DNA of 64,000 nucleotides from Halanaerobium saccharolyticum (GCF_004362045.1 NZ_SNWX01000002.1:62001-126000); one strand, 5' to 3'. Counted from the stretch's first letter, positions 16,359 to 26,097 are shown. The notes: generated by a model not told the origin, from the letters alone. Translations and numbers: made by a program.

Positions 16359-19300
16359 ATCTATTAGCAATCATCTCAGCGGCAGGTACAGGAGCAGTTA
16401 CCGGCTATTTAACCAATAACCTGGCATTAAAAATGATTTTCAAGGAGTACGGTCCACTTGGGGGAGTGGTAGTCAAAACTAAAGACGAGTTTATTGACAG
16501 TATTTCTGCACTGGTAGAAAGAGATCTGATCAATCATCATACTCTAGAAGAAGAGTTTTCTCGTCCAGAATTTAAGAAAAATTTCAATCAGAGTCTGGAT
16601 GACTTTTTAAATATTTACCTGGAACAGCGCAGTGCTGATGTGAAACTGGGAGATATACCCGGCTGGGAAGAAAATTTTGGTCTTCTCAGTTCAGCTGCAG
16701 CAGAAACCGGAGTCGAGTTTCTGGCAGCAGGTAGTAAGGAATTAGAGGAGCAGCAGCTGAGTCAAATAATTTCGGAGTCCGGACAGCAAAAACTGCTGGA
16801 GGAAGTTTTTAGTAGAGTAATTAACAAAGCAGAAGCTGCAGAAAGTGGGGAAAATTTACTGCTCAGTTTTTACGAACAGTTGAGATCCCAGAAATTATCT
16901 CAACTTTTAAATGAAGAAAGTCAGCTGCAGCTGAAAAAACTGGTTAAAGAGCTTGCTCATTATTTTAGAGATAATTATCAGAATTTAGAAGCGCCCGCAA
17001 AGGAAGTTTTTAAAACAGAGATTAGTCAGCTCTTTAATTTAGAAAAAATTAGTCAGAATATAGTAACGGGAATTAAAGGACTTAAAATGTCTGATCTGAT
17101 CAAAGACAGCAGTGAGTTGGAGAAAATTTTATCCAGATCAGATCTGCGTGATCTTTTAAAAGAAATAGTTGTCAATTTGAAAATTGAACTGGATAATTCG
17201 GAACTTCTTTTAGAAGAGTTTTTTACAGAAGAACTGGAAGCAGATTTAACTAAAGAATTTTCTGAACTGATTGATACTGCGGAATCAGAATTATTGGAAT
17301 TCCTGGAGTCAGAAGAAGCCGAGTTGAATGACCTGATTCTGGAGGCAGTTGAGGAAGAGATCGAAGCAAGTACAGGCTTTAAAGCAATGAGTCGGCAGGG
17401 TATTTACAATAAATATCAGGAAAAGATAGAAGAATATGGTCTGCCGCTGACTCATCTTAAAGATTATTTAGCAGCAGATTTAAATTCTGACAATCAAAAA
17501 CTGGCTGCTGAGCTGATAGCACAAATTAAAGAAATTAGAATGAGTAAAATCCTGCCGAAAATTGATCTGGATAAAGTTATAGAAAGTCTTGAAAAAACAG
17601 TGCTGAAGCTCTACCAGCAGTATGAAGATCAAAAAATAATTGAACTTTTTTCAGAAGAAATTTTTGCCGGGGAAATGCTGACAGATAAAATTGTTGAATT
17701 AATCTTTACTTCTCTGGAAAAAATAAGCAGTGATGCTGGCTCAATAGAGATTCTGATAGATTATTTAATGGAGCTGAAACTGGAAGATCTGCTCAGTCAG
17801 GAAAAAATTGCTCTAAAAAAGGATAAAATTGCCGGGGAAGTTTACCGGCTGCTGTCAGAACAGAATTTTCTGGCAGTAGAAGGAGCGGCTTATCTTAATC
17901 AAAATTTTTTCAGTCTTCTAAATAAGGAAGTTAATGATTCTGGACCAGAATTTAAAAATGGAATAGAAAATTATCTCAATCAGCTGCAGCCAGAGATGAG
18001 TGATAAAGAAATTAAATCTTTATATAGTTTTTTTCAGGATGATCCGGAGGCTGTTGCAGATTTAACTGAATCAATCACTGCCTTCTTTTATAATAATTTA
18101 CCTCAGCTTCTGGAAGGTAAGGTGGCACAGGCGGCATCAGCAAATTTACATCAGCTTTCTGATCAGGAAGTACAGACAGCTATCGAAGATTTTATGGGGC
18201 AGGAATTAAAACCGATTACTTATTTAGGAGCCCTGCTGGGAGCGGCTGCAGGAATTATCTTTTCACTCAGTGGAGCTGAAACAGCAATTTTTAATGCCTC
18301 ACCAGTCTGGGTTGATTATTTAAGTTCTGCTGTTTTATATGGTGGAGTGGGCTGGCTGACCAATGTTCTGGCAATCTGGATGATTTTTCATCCCTATCAG
18401 GAGAAGAATATTATGGGAGCCAGAATACCCTTTACTCCGGGAGTTGTTGCTAAAAACAGAAGTCGTTTTGCTGATTCTATGGGTAAGTTTGTGGAAAAAG
18501 AACTGCTTAAAGCCAATTCGGCAGCAGAAATTATAGAAAATAATCGCTCAGAAATAAAGGATAGAACACTGGAATATTTTGCGGCCGGTGATTATCAGCA
18601 GTTTTTTGAGCTGCTGAGAGATAAAAATGAAATACTGGCAGAGTCATTGCTAAATAACCTGGACCAGCTGTTATTGGAACTGGAGCCAGCTGATTTTAAA
18701 GCTTTAGTTGGAGCTTTAGAGCAGCAAATAAATAGCTCACTGACTCAAAAAGTGGACTCCTTTGATTTTAGAGCTGCAGTTGAGAAATATTTAAGTCAGG
18801 AAGAAAATTATCTTTCAAAACTGGAGTCCCGGATTGTTTCCGGATTCAGTCTGGAACAGCTGTCAGCTTTTGTAAATGGAAAATATAAAGTTAATCTAAA
18901 CTCCAGCCAGCTGAAACAGCTGCTTAAAAATAGGGAATTTTATCCTTTCTTTAAATTCCTGGCACCACAGCTGCTGGATGGGAAAATGGAATTTGACTTA
19001 AAGAATTATTTTCTAAAATTATTGAAACAGGATTCTGATTACTATCTTGATCAAACTTTAAATATATTTTTTGAGCAGCAGGAGAAGATTGCCCGTTTAA
19101 TTAATTTCAAAAAAGACGAAATTATAGAAAATGAGAAAGAAAAAGAGGGAGGTCTGCTTAAAAATACCCTGATCTCCAGTGCTCTCTACATGGCTGATCT
19201 GGATCAATTTGTGGATGCAGTAGTTGAGCGTGTTTTTAATAAACTTCAAAATGAATATTTTGTTGATCAAAGAGATAAATTAGAAGTACTTTATTCTAAT

Positions 19301-20101
19301 TTGCTGGAAGAACTGGAATCTAAAGAGCTGTTTAAAACGGAAAGTCTAAAGCTGAATCAGATATTAAAGAACTTTGTTAGTACTGATCAGGGTTCTGAGC
19401 TGTTAACCGAAGTGCTTTATCTAAGTGATCAGCCGCTGGCTGAGCTGACCGATTTAGTCTTTAAAGAAGAAAAACAGGAATTGCTGTCTCTCAATTTGGA
19501 AATAAAAGCGGAGGCAGTGGAACAATTTATTAAGCAGCAGCTTAACCTGGAGCAAAAGTTGAAACTTCTGCTGTTATTAAAAGATCTATTTACAGCAGAA
19601 AATATTAAAAAAGAAATTCTGCAGCTGCTGAAGACAGCTGATCTAAAAGTATTAAATCAGGAATTAAAAAGTTTATTGAAAGAAATCAAGTTAATTGATT
19701 CAGATTCGTTTGATGCTGAATTATATACAGAAATTAAGGCTAATTTGGTTTCGTTATTAAAAACTGAAAAAATAAATAAACTGTTTGTTAATACAGGTGC
19801 AGAGGAAATTACAGAGTTAGCTGAGGCTCTGGAACGGGAAATGGACAGAGATAGTCTGGAATATTTGCTGGCCTTATTTGTAGAAGCTGGTGTTGACAGC
19901 TTTAAGGCTAATTCGGAAGCTCTGCTTAAAAGTCTGGAGTTAAAAGAGTTAACAGCTGCTGAAGTCAGGAAAATGAATCCGGCGGAAATAGAAGAAGTTT
20001 TTGATAGTTTTGCCGGCAAATATTTTGCTCACTTAAAACAGTATGGCTGGTTTGGCGGTGTTTTTGGAGTGCTTCAGTTACTGCTGAGAAATATTATTTA
20101 A
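16349..20101 (+). CDS. Giant DUF445 family membrane protein with two DUF445 units
   Basis: This protein of 1250 residues is about three times the usual DUF445 length (near 400). Residues 5-60 carry the DUF445 start (GAVTGYLTNNLALKMIF). A second start appears at about 615-700 with two membrane segments and the related GGVGWLTNVLAIWMIFHPYQ and RIPFTPGVVAKNRSRFA. The rest is Leu/Glu/Lys-rich helix, and a last hydrophobic segment (GWFGGVFGVLQLLLRNII) closes the chain. It thus looks like a tandem fusion anchored at the start, middle and end. Function is unknown; family members have been linked only loosely to envelope processes. Coupling to corA may be meaningful. Confidence 0.85.
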   Translation: MVLDLLAIISAAGTGAVTGYLTNNLALKMIFKEYGPLGGVVVKTKDEFIDSISALVERDLINHHTLEEEFSRPEFKKNFNQSLDDFLNIYLEQRSADVKLGDIPGWEENFGLLSSAAAETGVEFLAAGSKELEEQQLSQIISESGQQKLLEEVFSRVINKAEAAESGENLLLSFYEQLRSQKLSQLLNEESQLQLKKLVKELAHYFRDNYQNLEAPAKEVFKTEISQLFNLEKISQNIVTGIKGLKMSDLIKDSSELEKILSRSDLRDLLKEIVVNLKIELDNSELLLEEFFTEELEADLTKEFSELIDTAESELLEFLESEEAELNDLILEAVEEEIEASTGFKAMSRQGIYNKYQEKIEEYGLPLTHLKDYLAADLNSDNQKLAAELIAQIKEIRMSKILPKIDLDKVIESLEKTVLKLYQQYEDQKIIELFSEEIFAGEMLTDKIVELIFTSLEKISSDAGSIEILIDYLMELKLEDLLSQEKIALKKDKIAGEVYRLLSEQNFLAVEGAAYLNQNFFSLLNKEVNDSGPEFKNGIENYLNQLQPEMSDKEIKSLYSFFQDDPEAVADLTESITAFFYNNLPQLLEGKVAQAASANLHQLSDQEVQTAIEDFMGQELKPITYLGALLGAAAGIIFSLSGAETAIFNASPVWVDYLSSAVLYGGVGWLTNVLAIWMIFHPYQEKNIMGARIPFTPGVVAKNRSRFADSMGKFVEKELLKANSAAEIIENNRSEIKDRTLEYFAAGDYQQFFELLRDKNEILAESLLNNLDQLLLELEPADFKALVGALEQQINSSLTQKVDSFDFRAAVEKYLSQEENYLSKLESRIVSGFSLEQLSAFVNGKYKVNLNSSQLKQLLKNREFYPFFKFLAPQLLDGKMEFDLKNYFLKLLKQDSDYYLDQTLNIFFEQQEKIARLINFKKDEIIENEKEKEGGLLKNTLISSALYMADLDQFVDAVVERVFNKLQNEYFVDQRDKLEVLYSNLLEELESKELFKTESLKLNQILKNFVSTDQGSELLTEVLYLSDQPLAELTDLVFKEEKQELLSLNLEIKAEAVEQFIKQQLNLEQKLKLLLLLKDLFTAENIKKEILQLLKTADLKVLNQELKSLLKEIKLIDSDSFDAELYTEIKANLVSLLKTEKINKLFVNTGAEEITELAEALEREMDRDSLEYLLALFVEAGVDSFKANSEALLKSLELKELTAAEVRKMNPAEIEEVFDSFAGKYFAHLKQYGWFGGVFGVLQLLLRNII

Positions 20102-20123
20102 AAAATATAAAGAGGTGATTTTT

Positions 20124-21065
20124 ATGTGTTCGACCAGAAGAGTGTTTTTGCTTTTTATAATACTAATACTGCTCCTGGCAGGATCTTTTTCGGCTGCTGC
20201 AGCTGAAGCCACAGTTGCGGTAACAATTGTACCCCAGCTGGAAATGGTGAAGGCAATTGCTGGTGATAGAGTAGAGGTTGTAGAAATGATTCCCAGGGGA
20301 TATAGTCCTGCTAATTATGCTCCTTCACCTGCAGAAATGCGGGCTTTTAATCAAGCCAGAATCTATTTTTCGATGGGAGTACCGGCAGATGTGCAGAATA
20401 TTCTACCCAGAGCAGAAGAACAGTCCGGCTTAGAGGTGATAAAATTATTTGAAAGAATTGAATCAAAATATCCTCACCGTTATTTTGGAGAGGAAGAGAC
20501 TGCACCCGATGTTGACGAGGAGCAGAAAGTGGGAGCTGATGATCACGGCCCCAGTCATCAGGAAGGCAGAGACCCTCATATCTGGCTTTCTCCAGCCAGA
20601 GTTAAACTGATGGTGAAAATAATGAGAGATCAGTTAATAGAAATTCTGCCTGCATATAAAGCAGAATTTAAAGAAAATACAGAGCAGTATTTAGAAAAAC
20701 TGGCTGCTGCTGATCAGGAAAATCAGGAGTTATTAGCAGAATATCAGGGTCAGGAAATCCTGGTTTATCATCCGTCATTTGGATATTTCACTGAACATTA
20801 TGGCTTAAATATGCTGGCAATAGAAGAAGAGGGTAAAGAGCCCGGACCCCGGCATCTGCAGGAAATTATAGAATATGCGCGTCAGCAGGGAATCAAGAAT
20901 GTCTTTTATCAGGCAGAAATTGACAGCAGCAGGGCCAGAGCGGTTGCTGAAGAACTTGGTGGAGAAATCATTCAGCTCAATCCTTTAGCCCAGAATTATA
21001 TCGATAACTTAAAAGTAATGGCGGAAAAAATAGCAGCTGTACTTGCAGAAAGAGATGATCAGTAG
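20124..21065 (+). CDS. znuA: ZnuA-like metal ABC transporter binding protein
   Basis: This exported protein (about 313 residues) has an N-terminal signal peptide (LLFIILILLLAGSFSAAAA). Family features are VTIVPQLEMVKAIAGDRVEV, a His/Asp/Glu-rich loop at about 130-150 (GADDHGPSHQEGRD), DPHIWLSP, and YHPSFGYF. The usual first metal ligand, the His in 'PHxYEPTP', is replaced: this protein reads SPANYAPSPAEM. The remaining His ligands are present. The start at ATG 20124 follows AGAGGTG; a GTG at 20115 is less likely. It is followed with a one-base overlap by the ATPase gene. Confidence 0.88.
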   Translation: MCSTRRVFLLFIILILLLAGSFSAAAAEATVAVTIVPQLEMVKAIAGDRVEVVEMIPRGYSPANYAPSPAEMRAFNQARIYFSMGVPADVQNILPRAEEQSGLEVIKLFERIESKYPHRYFGEEETAPDVDEEQKVGADDHGPSHQEGRDPHIWLSPARVKLMVKIMRDQLIEILPAYKAEFKENTEQYLEKLAAADQENQELLAEYQGQEILVYHPSFGYFTEHYGLNMLAIEEEGKEPGPRHLQEIIEYARQQGIKNVFYQAEIDSSRARAVAEELGGEIIQLNPLAQNYIDNLKVMAEKIAAVLAERDDQ

Positions 21066-21838
21066 TGGCTTATGCAGTTGAATTGAAAGATGTTTCAGTT
21101 AAATATGGTAAGATAAATGCTTTAAAAGAAATTAGTATTCAGGTTGCAGAGGGTGCTTTTTTAGGGATTATTGGCCCCAATGGTGGAGGAAAGACCACAC
21201 TTTTAAAAGTTATCCTGGGTTTAATTGAACCTGAGGCAGGAGAGGTCAAAATTTTTGGTAATCCTCTCAGCCGGGCGGTTGATAAAATTGGATATGTGCC
21301 TCAGATCTCTAATTTTGACCGTGATTTTCCGATTAGTGTGCTGGATGTAGTCCTGATGGCCAGGCTGGGCGGTAGAGTCAGATTTTTTCACCAGTATAAA
21401 AATGAAGATATTAAAAAAGCTGAGGCAGTTTTAGATCAGCTTAATCTGCTTCAGCTTAAAGATAGACAGATTGGTAAACTTTCGGGAGGCCAGCTGCAGC
21501 GGGTTTTAATCGCCCGAGGACTGGCCGTAGAACCTGAGATTTTACTGTTAGACGAGCCAACTGCAAATGTTGATGCCAGCTCCAGCTCCCAAATTTACGA
21601 ATTGCTAAAGAATTTAAATGAGGATAAAACAATTATTGTTGCAACCCATGATATGGCAGCTGTATCTTCTTATTTTGATACTCTGGCCTGTTTAAACGAA
21701 AAACTCTATCATCATGGTGATAAGTATCTGGACCAGGAGACAACAGAACAGGTTTTTGGCTGTCCGGTAGATTTAATTGCCCACGGTCATCCTCACCATG
21801 TATTTGCCCCTCATGGAGAGGAGGAGAATAATGATTGA
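21065..21838 (+). CDS. znuC: ZnuC-like metal ABC transporter ATPase
   Basis: The ATPase has 257 residues with Walker A GPNGGGKTT at about 37-45, the Q-loop YVPQI, signature LSGGQLQRV, Walker B LLLLDEPTA and switch His in ATHDM. A His-rich C-terminal tail (AHGHPHHVFAPHGEEE) is seen, as in some ZnuC proteins, where it may bind zinc. The GTG start overlaps the znuA stop, and its own stop overlaps the znuB start, so all three are coupled. Zinc versus manganese cannot be settled from sequence. Confidence 0.92.
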   Translation: MAYAVELKDVSVKYGKINALKEISIQVAEGAFLGIIGPNGGGKTTLLKVILGLIEPEAGEVKIFGNPLSRAVDKIGYVPQISNFDRDFPISVLDVVLMARLGGRVRFFHQYKNEDIKKAEAVLDQLNLLQLKDRQIGKLSGGQLQRVLIARGLAVEPEILLLDEPTANVDASSSSQIYELLKNLNEDKTIIVATHDMAAVSSYFDTLACLNEKLYHHGDKYLDQETTEQVFGCPVDLIAHGHPHHVFAPHGEEENND

Positions 21839-22637
21839 TGCAATTTTAAACTATCAATTTATGCAGAATGCATTTTTTGCAGCAGTTCTGGCCAGTATTG
21901 CCTGTGGCCTAATTGGAACGATTATTGTGGAGAAAAAACTGGTGATGTTAAGTGGAGGAATTGCCCATACCTCCTTTGGAGGAATTGGGCTGGGTTATCT
22001 TCTGAATATTGAACCAATTTATGGAGCTTTTGGCTTTGCCGTTGCCGCCTCCCTGGCTATTGCCTCTATTCGCCGCAAAATCGGGACTGGCTCAGATACC
22101 CTAATTGGAATGTTCTGGTCTTTAGGAATGGCTCTCGGTGTCTTATTTATTGGTTTTACTCCGGGATATCCACCTGATATTTCTTCCTATTTATTTGGAG
22201 ATATTTTAACAGTCCGCAGAATGGACGTCTGGCTGATGGGAGCCTTAACTGTATTTATGATTTTAGCTATCACCAGTCTTTTTAATTACTGGAAAGCCTA
22301 TTTATTTGATGAGGAATTTTTGCGGGTGCTTGGTGTTAAGTCCACTCTTTTAGAAAATTTCTTATTTGTGATGATTGCTCTGGCAATAGTGATTTTAATT
22401 AGAGTTGTCGGGATAGTACTGGTTATTGCCCTGCTGACAGCACCTCCGGCAGCAGCCCGCTTATATACAGATAATCTGAAAAAAATTATGGGACTGGCTG
22501 TTGTTTTCGGGCTTTTATTTTCTTTTAGCGGCTTAACTTTTTCCTATTATTATGATCTGCCATCTGGAGCGGTGATTATTATTACAGCAGTTTTATTTTA
22601 TTTTGGTTCTGTAGTAATCAAAGGACGTAATGAGTAA
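21831..22637 (+). CDS. znuB: ZnuB-like metal ABC transporter permease
   Basis: This membrane protein of 268 residues has about eight hydrophobic segments. It has the ABC-3 family patterns VMLSGGIAHTSFGGIGLGYLL near the N terminus and LLTAPPAAARLYTDNL in the EAA-like region. I place the start at ATG 21831, right after GAGGAGG and overlapping the ATPase stop by eight bases. An in-frame TTG at 21777 would add 18 residues that run through the znuC tail and look unlike the family. Confidence 0.93.
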   Translation: MIDAILNYQFMQNAFFAAVLASIACGLIGTIIVEKKLVMLSGGIAHTSFGGIGLGYLLNIEPIYGAFGFAVAASLAIASIRRKIGTGSDTLIGMFWSLGMALGVLFIGFTPGYPPDISSYLFGDILTVRRMDVWLMGALTVFMILAITSLFNYWKAYLFDEEFLRVLGVKSTLLENFLFVMIALAIVILIRVVGIVLVIALLTAPPAAARLYTDNLKKIMGLAVVFGLLFSFSGLTFSYYYDLPSGAVIIITAVLFYFGSVVIKGRNE

Positions 22638-22819
22638 ATATTTAATTTGATTCTGCTGATCAGCAGAAAAAAAAGTGAGTATTTTAGAGAAAAATTATCT
22701 TTAATTAGAGCTCAGCTTGAAATTTGTTTGTAGATTCGCATTGTGATATTTGTGATTTTTCGGCAGATGTATTAAGATAAAAATAGTTAATTAAAAATTG
22801 AATAGTTTTAAATAAGGGT

Positions 22820-23040
22820 TTCAGTCACTATTTTGGCGTTAATAGCGAAAATAACTGATTGAATTAAAATGGGAAAGAGGTTAAAAACCTCTGCGGTCCC
22901 GCCGCCGTAAGGTTTAAAGATAATCAAAATTGCCACTGGGAAACTGGGAAGGCTGATTATTAACTGAACCGAGCCGGAAGACCTGCCTTTATTTATAAAC
23001 ACCATAAACTCACGGGTCATGAGGGGTGTTAGAGCAGATT
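22820..23040 (+). promoter_or_regulatory. Cobalamin (B12) riboswitch
   Basis: The conserved cobalamin-aptamer blocks occur in order: GGGAA followed by GGTTAAAAACC (22871-22889), GCGGTCCCGCCGCCGTAA (22893-22910), GCCACTGGGAA (22932-22942), and the B12 box AGCCGGAAGACCTGCC (22972-22987). The kissing-loop/expression region follows to about 23040. It lies upstream of nrdD, with an intrinsic terminator at 23185 between them, so B12 most likely turns the operon off. The exact 5' end is approximate. Confidence 0.93.
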
Positions 23041-23116
23041 TTATTTAAGTTTGATTTATTTAACTGCTGGCAGCAGTAATTTTTTTAAAAGCCTTTAGCT
23101 AAATTGGAGGAGACTG

Positions 23117-23147
23117 CAGCTTATTCTGGCTTAAGAATAACGAGCTG
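23117..23147 (+). other. Hairpin between B12 aptamer and terminator
   Basis: CAGCT-TATTCT pairs with AGAATA-acg-AGCTG around a six-base loop. It may serve as part of the anti-terminator or as a spacer in the riboswitch expression platform; this is inference. Confidence 0.4.
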
Positions 23148-23184
23148 ATTTTAAATAAAATTCTGACAACTAACTTTAATTATT

Positions 23185-23221
23185 AATCCCTTTCGTGAGC
23201 AGCAAGCGAAGGGGATTTTTT
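23185..23221 (+). terminator. Riboswitch-linked intrinsic terminator upstream of nrdD
   Basis: AATCCCTTTCG pairs with CGAAGGGGATT (11 bp, one wobble) and is followed by T6. It lies 117 bases before the nrdD start and about 200 bases after the B12 box. It is the probable off-state structure of the cobalamin riboswitch. Confidence 0.8.
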
Positions 23222-23337
23222 ATTGCTCATTTTATTAGCAGTTTTTCTAAATTCTATTTTTCAAAGCAGGATTATTTAAATGAGTCGAGAAATAGTTAAA
23301 TATAAGCAAACATTAGTTCGAAAATAGGAGGCAGGAA

Positions 23338-25398
23338 ATGACTTTAGATTATGTAAAAAAAAGAGACGGCAAAAAAGTTGAATTTAAAGCAGAAAAGATC
23401 AAAAGTGCGGTAGCAAAAGCCGCTGAGGCAGTTGACCAGGAAAATGATGAGGTGGCAGAAGAAATAACAGCTGAGGTTTTATCTTATTTGAAAATCTTTT
23501 TTAAAAATGGTGGAACTGTAGAAGTAGAACAGATTCAGGACTTAGTCGAGAAAATTTTAATTGAAAAAGGCTATGCTGAAATTGCAAAGGCTTATATTCT
23601 CTATCGGGAACAGCGCAGCAAGCTTCGGGACAGCAAAAAATTATTTGCAGATGCGGTTAACATTATGGACGATTATTTAGACCGCAGTGACTGGAAGGTA
23701 AATGAAAACTCCAATATGAGTTATTCGCTCCAGGGCTTAAATAATTATATTGCCTCTGAGGTTACAGGTCAATACTGGCTGCAGGAAATTTATCCGGAAG
23801 AAACTGCCAAACTGCACAGCAGTGGTGACTTACATATTCATGATCTGGGTAACTTGAGTGTTTACTGCTGTGGGTGGGATTTAGAGGAGTTACTGCGGAC
23901 TGGTTTTAGAGGAGTTCCAACCAAAATTGAAAGTGCTCCCCCAAAACATTTAAAGACAGCACTTGGACAAATTGTAAATTTCATGTATACATTACAGGGA
24001 GAGGCTTCAGGCGCAATGGCTTTTTCCAATTTTGACACCTATCTGGCACCATTTATTGCCTATGATAACCTAGATTACGAAGAAGTTAAGCAGGCAATGC
24101 AGGAATTTTTATTTAATATGAATGTGCCGACCCGAGTTGGATTTCAGAGTCCTTTTACAAATATCACCATGGACCTCGAGATTCCCAATTATTTAAAAGA
24201 TCAGGCGGTTATAATTGGTGGCCAGTATCAGGAAAAATGCTATGGAGAATTTCAGCAGGAGATGGATATGCTTAACCAAGCCTTTGCTGAATTGATGATG
24301 GAGGGTGATGCCAAGGGCAGAATGTTTTCTTTTCCGATTCCTACTTACAACATAACTGAGGACTTTGAGTGGGAAAATGAAAAACTGGATCCGGTCTGGG
24401 AAATGACAGCAAAATTCGGGATAGCATATTTTTCCAATTTCGTCAATTCGGATATGGATCCTGAAGATGCAAGGAGTATGTGCTGTCGCCTGCGTCTAAA
24501 TAACAAAGAGCTCCGCAAAAGAGGAGGAGGCTTATTTGGGGCTAACCCGATGACAGGCAGCATAGGTGTGGTAACTTTAAATATGCCCCGAATTGGTTAT
24601 CAGGCTCAAACTAAAGAAGAGTTTATGGAGAGAGTCTATTATCTGATGGATCAGGCAAAAGAAAGTTTAGAAGTTAAGCGTAAAGTTTTGGAAACCCTAA
24701 CTGAGCAGGGATTATATCCCTACGCAAAATTTTATTTAAGAGATATTAAAAAGCGCTTTGATCAGTACTGGAAAAATCACTTTAATACAATTGGTCTCAA
24801 CGGAATGAATGAGGCTCTCCTCAATTTTATTGGTAAGGATATTTCAACTCCAGAAGGCCAGCAGTTTTCTAAAGAAGTAATGGAAAAGATGAGAGAGCTC
24901 CTGCAGCAGTATCAGGAAGAAACAGATAATCTGTATAATCTGGAAGCAACTCCGGCTGAAAGTACAGCCTATCGTTTTGCCCGCCTGGACAGAGAAAAGT
25001 TTGGTAATCAGATAATTGCTGCCAATCAGGAGCGAGTAGTAAAAGAAGATGCAGATCCCTATTATACTAATTCAACTCAGCTGCCAGTGGGACTGACTGA
25101 TGATATTTTTACAGCCTTAGAGCTGCAGGATGAACTGCAGTCACTGTATAGTGGAGGAACGGTACTTCATGGATTTCTGGGAGAAAAAATAGACTCCATT
25201 AAAGCCACTAAAAAGCTGGTTAAAAGAATTGCTGAAAATTTTAAACTTCCTTATTATACCCTGACTCCATCCTTCAGCATCTGTCCGGTTCATGGTTATC
25301 TGCCGGGAGAGCATCAGTACTGCCCTAAATGTGAAGCAGAATCAGAAGTTAAAAAAAATAATAAAGAAAAAATTAAAGCAGAAAGTGGTGTCAATTAG
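23338..25398 (+). CDS. nrdD: Anaerobic (class III) ribonucleoside-triphosphate reductase lacking its glycyl-radical domain
   Basis: This 686-residue protein is the catalytic subunit that makes dNTPs in anaerobes. Residues 1-90 are an ATP-cone. The barrel carries NrdD patterns LHIHDLGNLSVYCCGWDL, GEASGAMAFSNFDTYLAP, and CCRLRLNNKELRKRGGGLFG with GANPMTGSIGVVTLNMPRIG. Near the end is the zinc site SICPVHGYLPGEHQYCPKC. The chain then stops after a short charged tail: the expected RVxGY glycyl-radical loop, essential in the family, is absent. A separate small gene downstream of nrdG encodes exactly that loop. The SD AGGAGG precedes the ATG. Expression is under a cobalamin riboswitch. Confidence 0.95.
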   Translation: MTLDYVKKRDGKKVEFKAEKIKSAVAKAAEAVDQENDEVAEEITAEVLSYLKIFFKNGGTVEVEQIQDLVEKILIEKGYAEIAKAYILYREQRSKLRDSKKLFADAVNIMDDYLDRSDWKVNENSNMSYSLQGLNNYIASEVTGQYWLQEIYPEETAKLHSSGDLHIHDLGNLSVYCCGWDLEELLRTGFRGVPTKIESAPPKHLKTALGQIVNFMYTLQGEASGAMAFSNFDTYLAPFIAYDNLDYEEVKQAMQEFLFNMNVPTRVGFQSPFTNITMDLEIPNYLKDQAVIIGGQYQEKCYGEFQQEMDMLNQAFAELMMEGDAKGRMFSFPIPTYNITEDFEWENEKLDPVWEMTAKFGIAYFSNFVNSDMDPEDARSMCCRLRLNNKELRKRGGGLFGANPMTGSIGVVTLNMPRIGYQAQTKEEFMERVYYLMDQAKESLEVKRKVLETLTEQGLYPYAKFYLRDIKKRFDQYWKNHFNTIGLNGMNEALLNFIGKDISTPEGQQFSKEVMEKMRELLQQYQEETDNLYNLEATPAESTAYRFARLDREKFGNQIIAANQERVVKEDADPYYTNSTQLPVGLTDDIFTALELQDELQSLYSGGTVLHGFLGEKIDSIKATKKLVKRIAENFKLPYYTLTPSFSICPVHGYLPGEHQYCPKCEAESEVKKNNKEKIKAESGVN

Positions 25399-26097
25399 AT
25401 GCGGCTGGCAGGACTGCAGAAAACTTCGGTTATTGATTTTCCGGACCAGATATCAGCTGTTGTTTTTACTCAGGGCTGTAATTTTCACTGTTCCTACTGT
25501 CATAACAGTCAGCTGATTCCGCTGAAACTTCCCTCTGGAAAAGAATTGATGCCGGAATCATATTTTTTCGGTTTTCTGGAGCAGCGGCAAAATCTGCTGG
25601 ATGGAGTAACTATCACCGGAGGAGAACCGCTGCTGCAGTCTGATTTAAAAGATTTTCTCTTTAAAATCAAAAATGATTATAATTTGTTAATCAAACTGGA
25701 TACTAATGGCAGCAATTCTTCAGAACTGAAGAAGTTAATGGAGGCAGATTTAATAGATTATCTGGCAGTTGATCTCAAATTTAGCTGGTCTAATTACAAA
25801 CAGCTGGCTCCAGAAGCTTTGGTCTCAGAAATTAAAAGTTCAGTTGAGCTGATAATTGATTCCAATCTGGACTATGAATTTAGAACCACTGTTGTTCCCA
25901 GTTTACACGACAAAGAGGAGCTAGAAAAAATTGCTCAGCAGATTAAAGGAGCAGAGAAATATTTTGTTCAGAACTTCAGGCCAGTTAATACACTCGATCC
26001 TGGACTAAAAGATCAGCGAAGTTTTGCACCATCAGAACTGGAAAAATTCAAGTTAGCTGCAGAAAAATATCTTAAAAATGTTCAAATAAGAGACTAA
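25399..26097 (+). CDS. nrdG: Anaerobic ribonucleotide reductase activating protein (radical SAM)
   Basis: This radical-SAM enzyme has 232 residues and would install the glycyl radical on NrdD. The [4Fe-4S] motif CNFHCSYCH is at residues 27-35, and a GGEPL motif for SAM binding is near residue 75. It belongs to the longer, NrdG2-like activase group (E. coli NrdG has about 154 residues). Its ATG directly follows the nrdD TAG with no gap. Because the radical glycine is encoded on the small gene 136 bases downstream, the activase may act on that peptide alone or in complex. Confidence 0.93.
   Translation: MRLAGLQKTSVIDFPDQISAVVFTQGCNFHCSYCHNSQLIPLKLPSGKELMPESYFFGFLEQRQNLLDGVTITGGEPLLQSDLKDFLFKIKNDYNLLIKLDTNGSNSSELKKLMEADLIDYLAVDLKFSWSNYKQLAPEALVSEIKSSVELIIDSNLDYEFRTTVVPSLHDKEELEKIAQQIKGAEKYFVQNFRPVNTLDPGLKDQRSFAPSELEKFKLAAEKYLKNVQIRD

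Noticed and set aside
22651-22668. Palindrome TTCTGCTGATCAGCAGAA after znuB as a terminator
   Set aside because: It is followed by A8, not T, on the + strand, and no T-run lies on the other strand in the right place.
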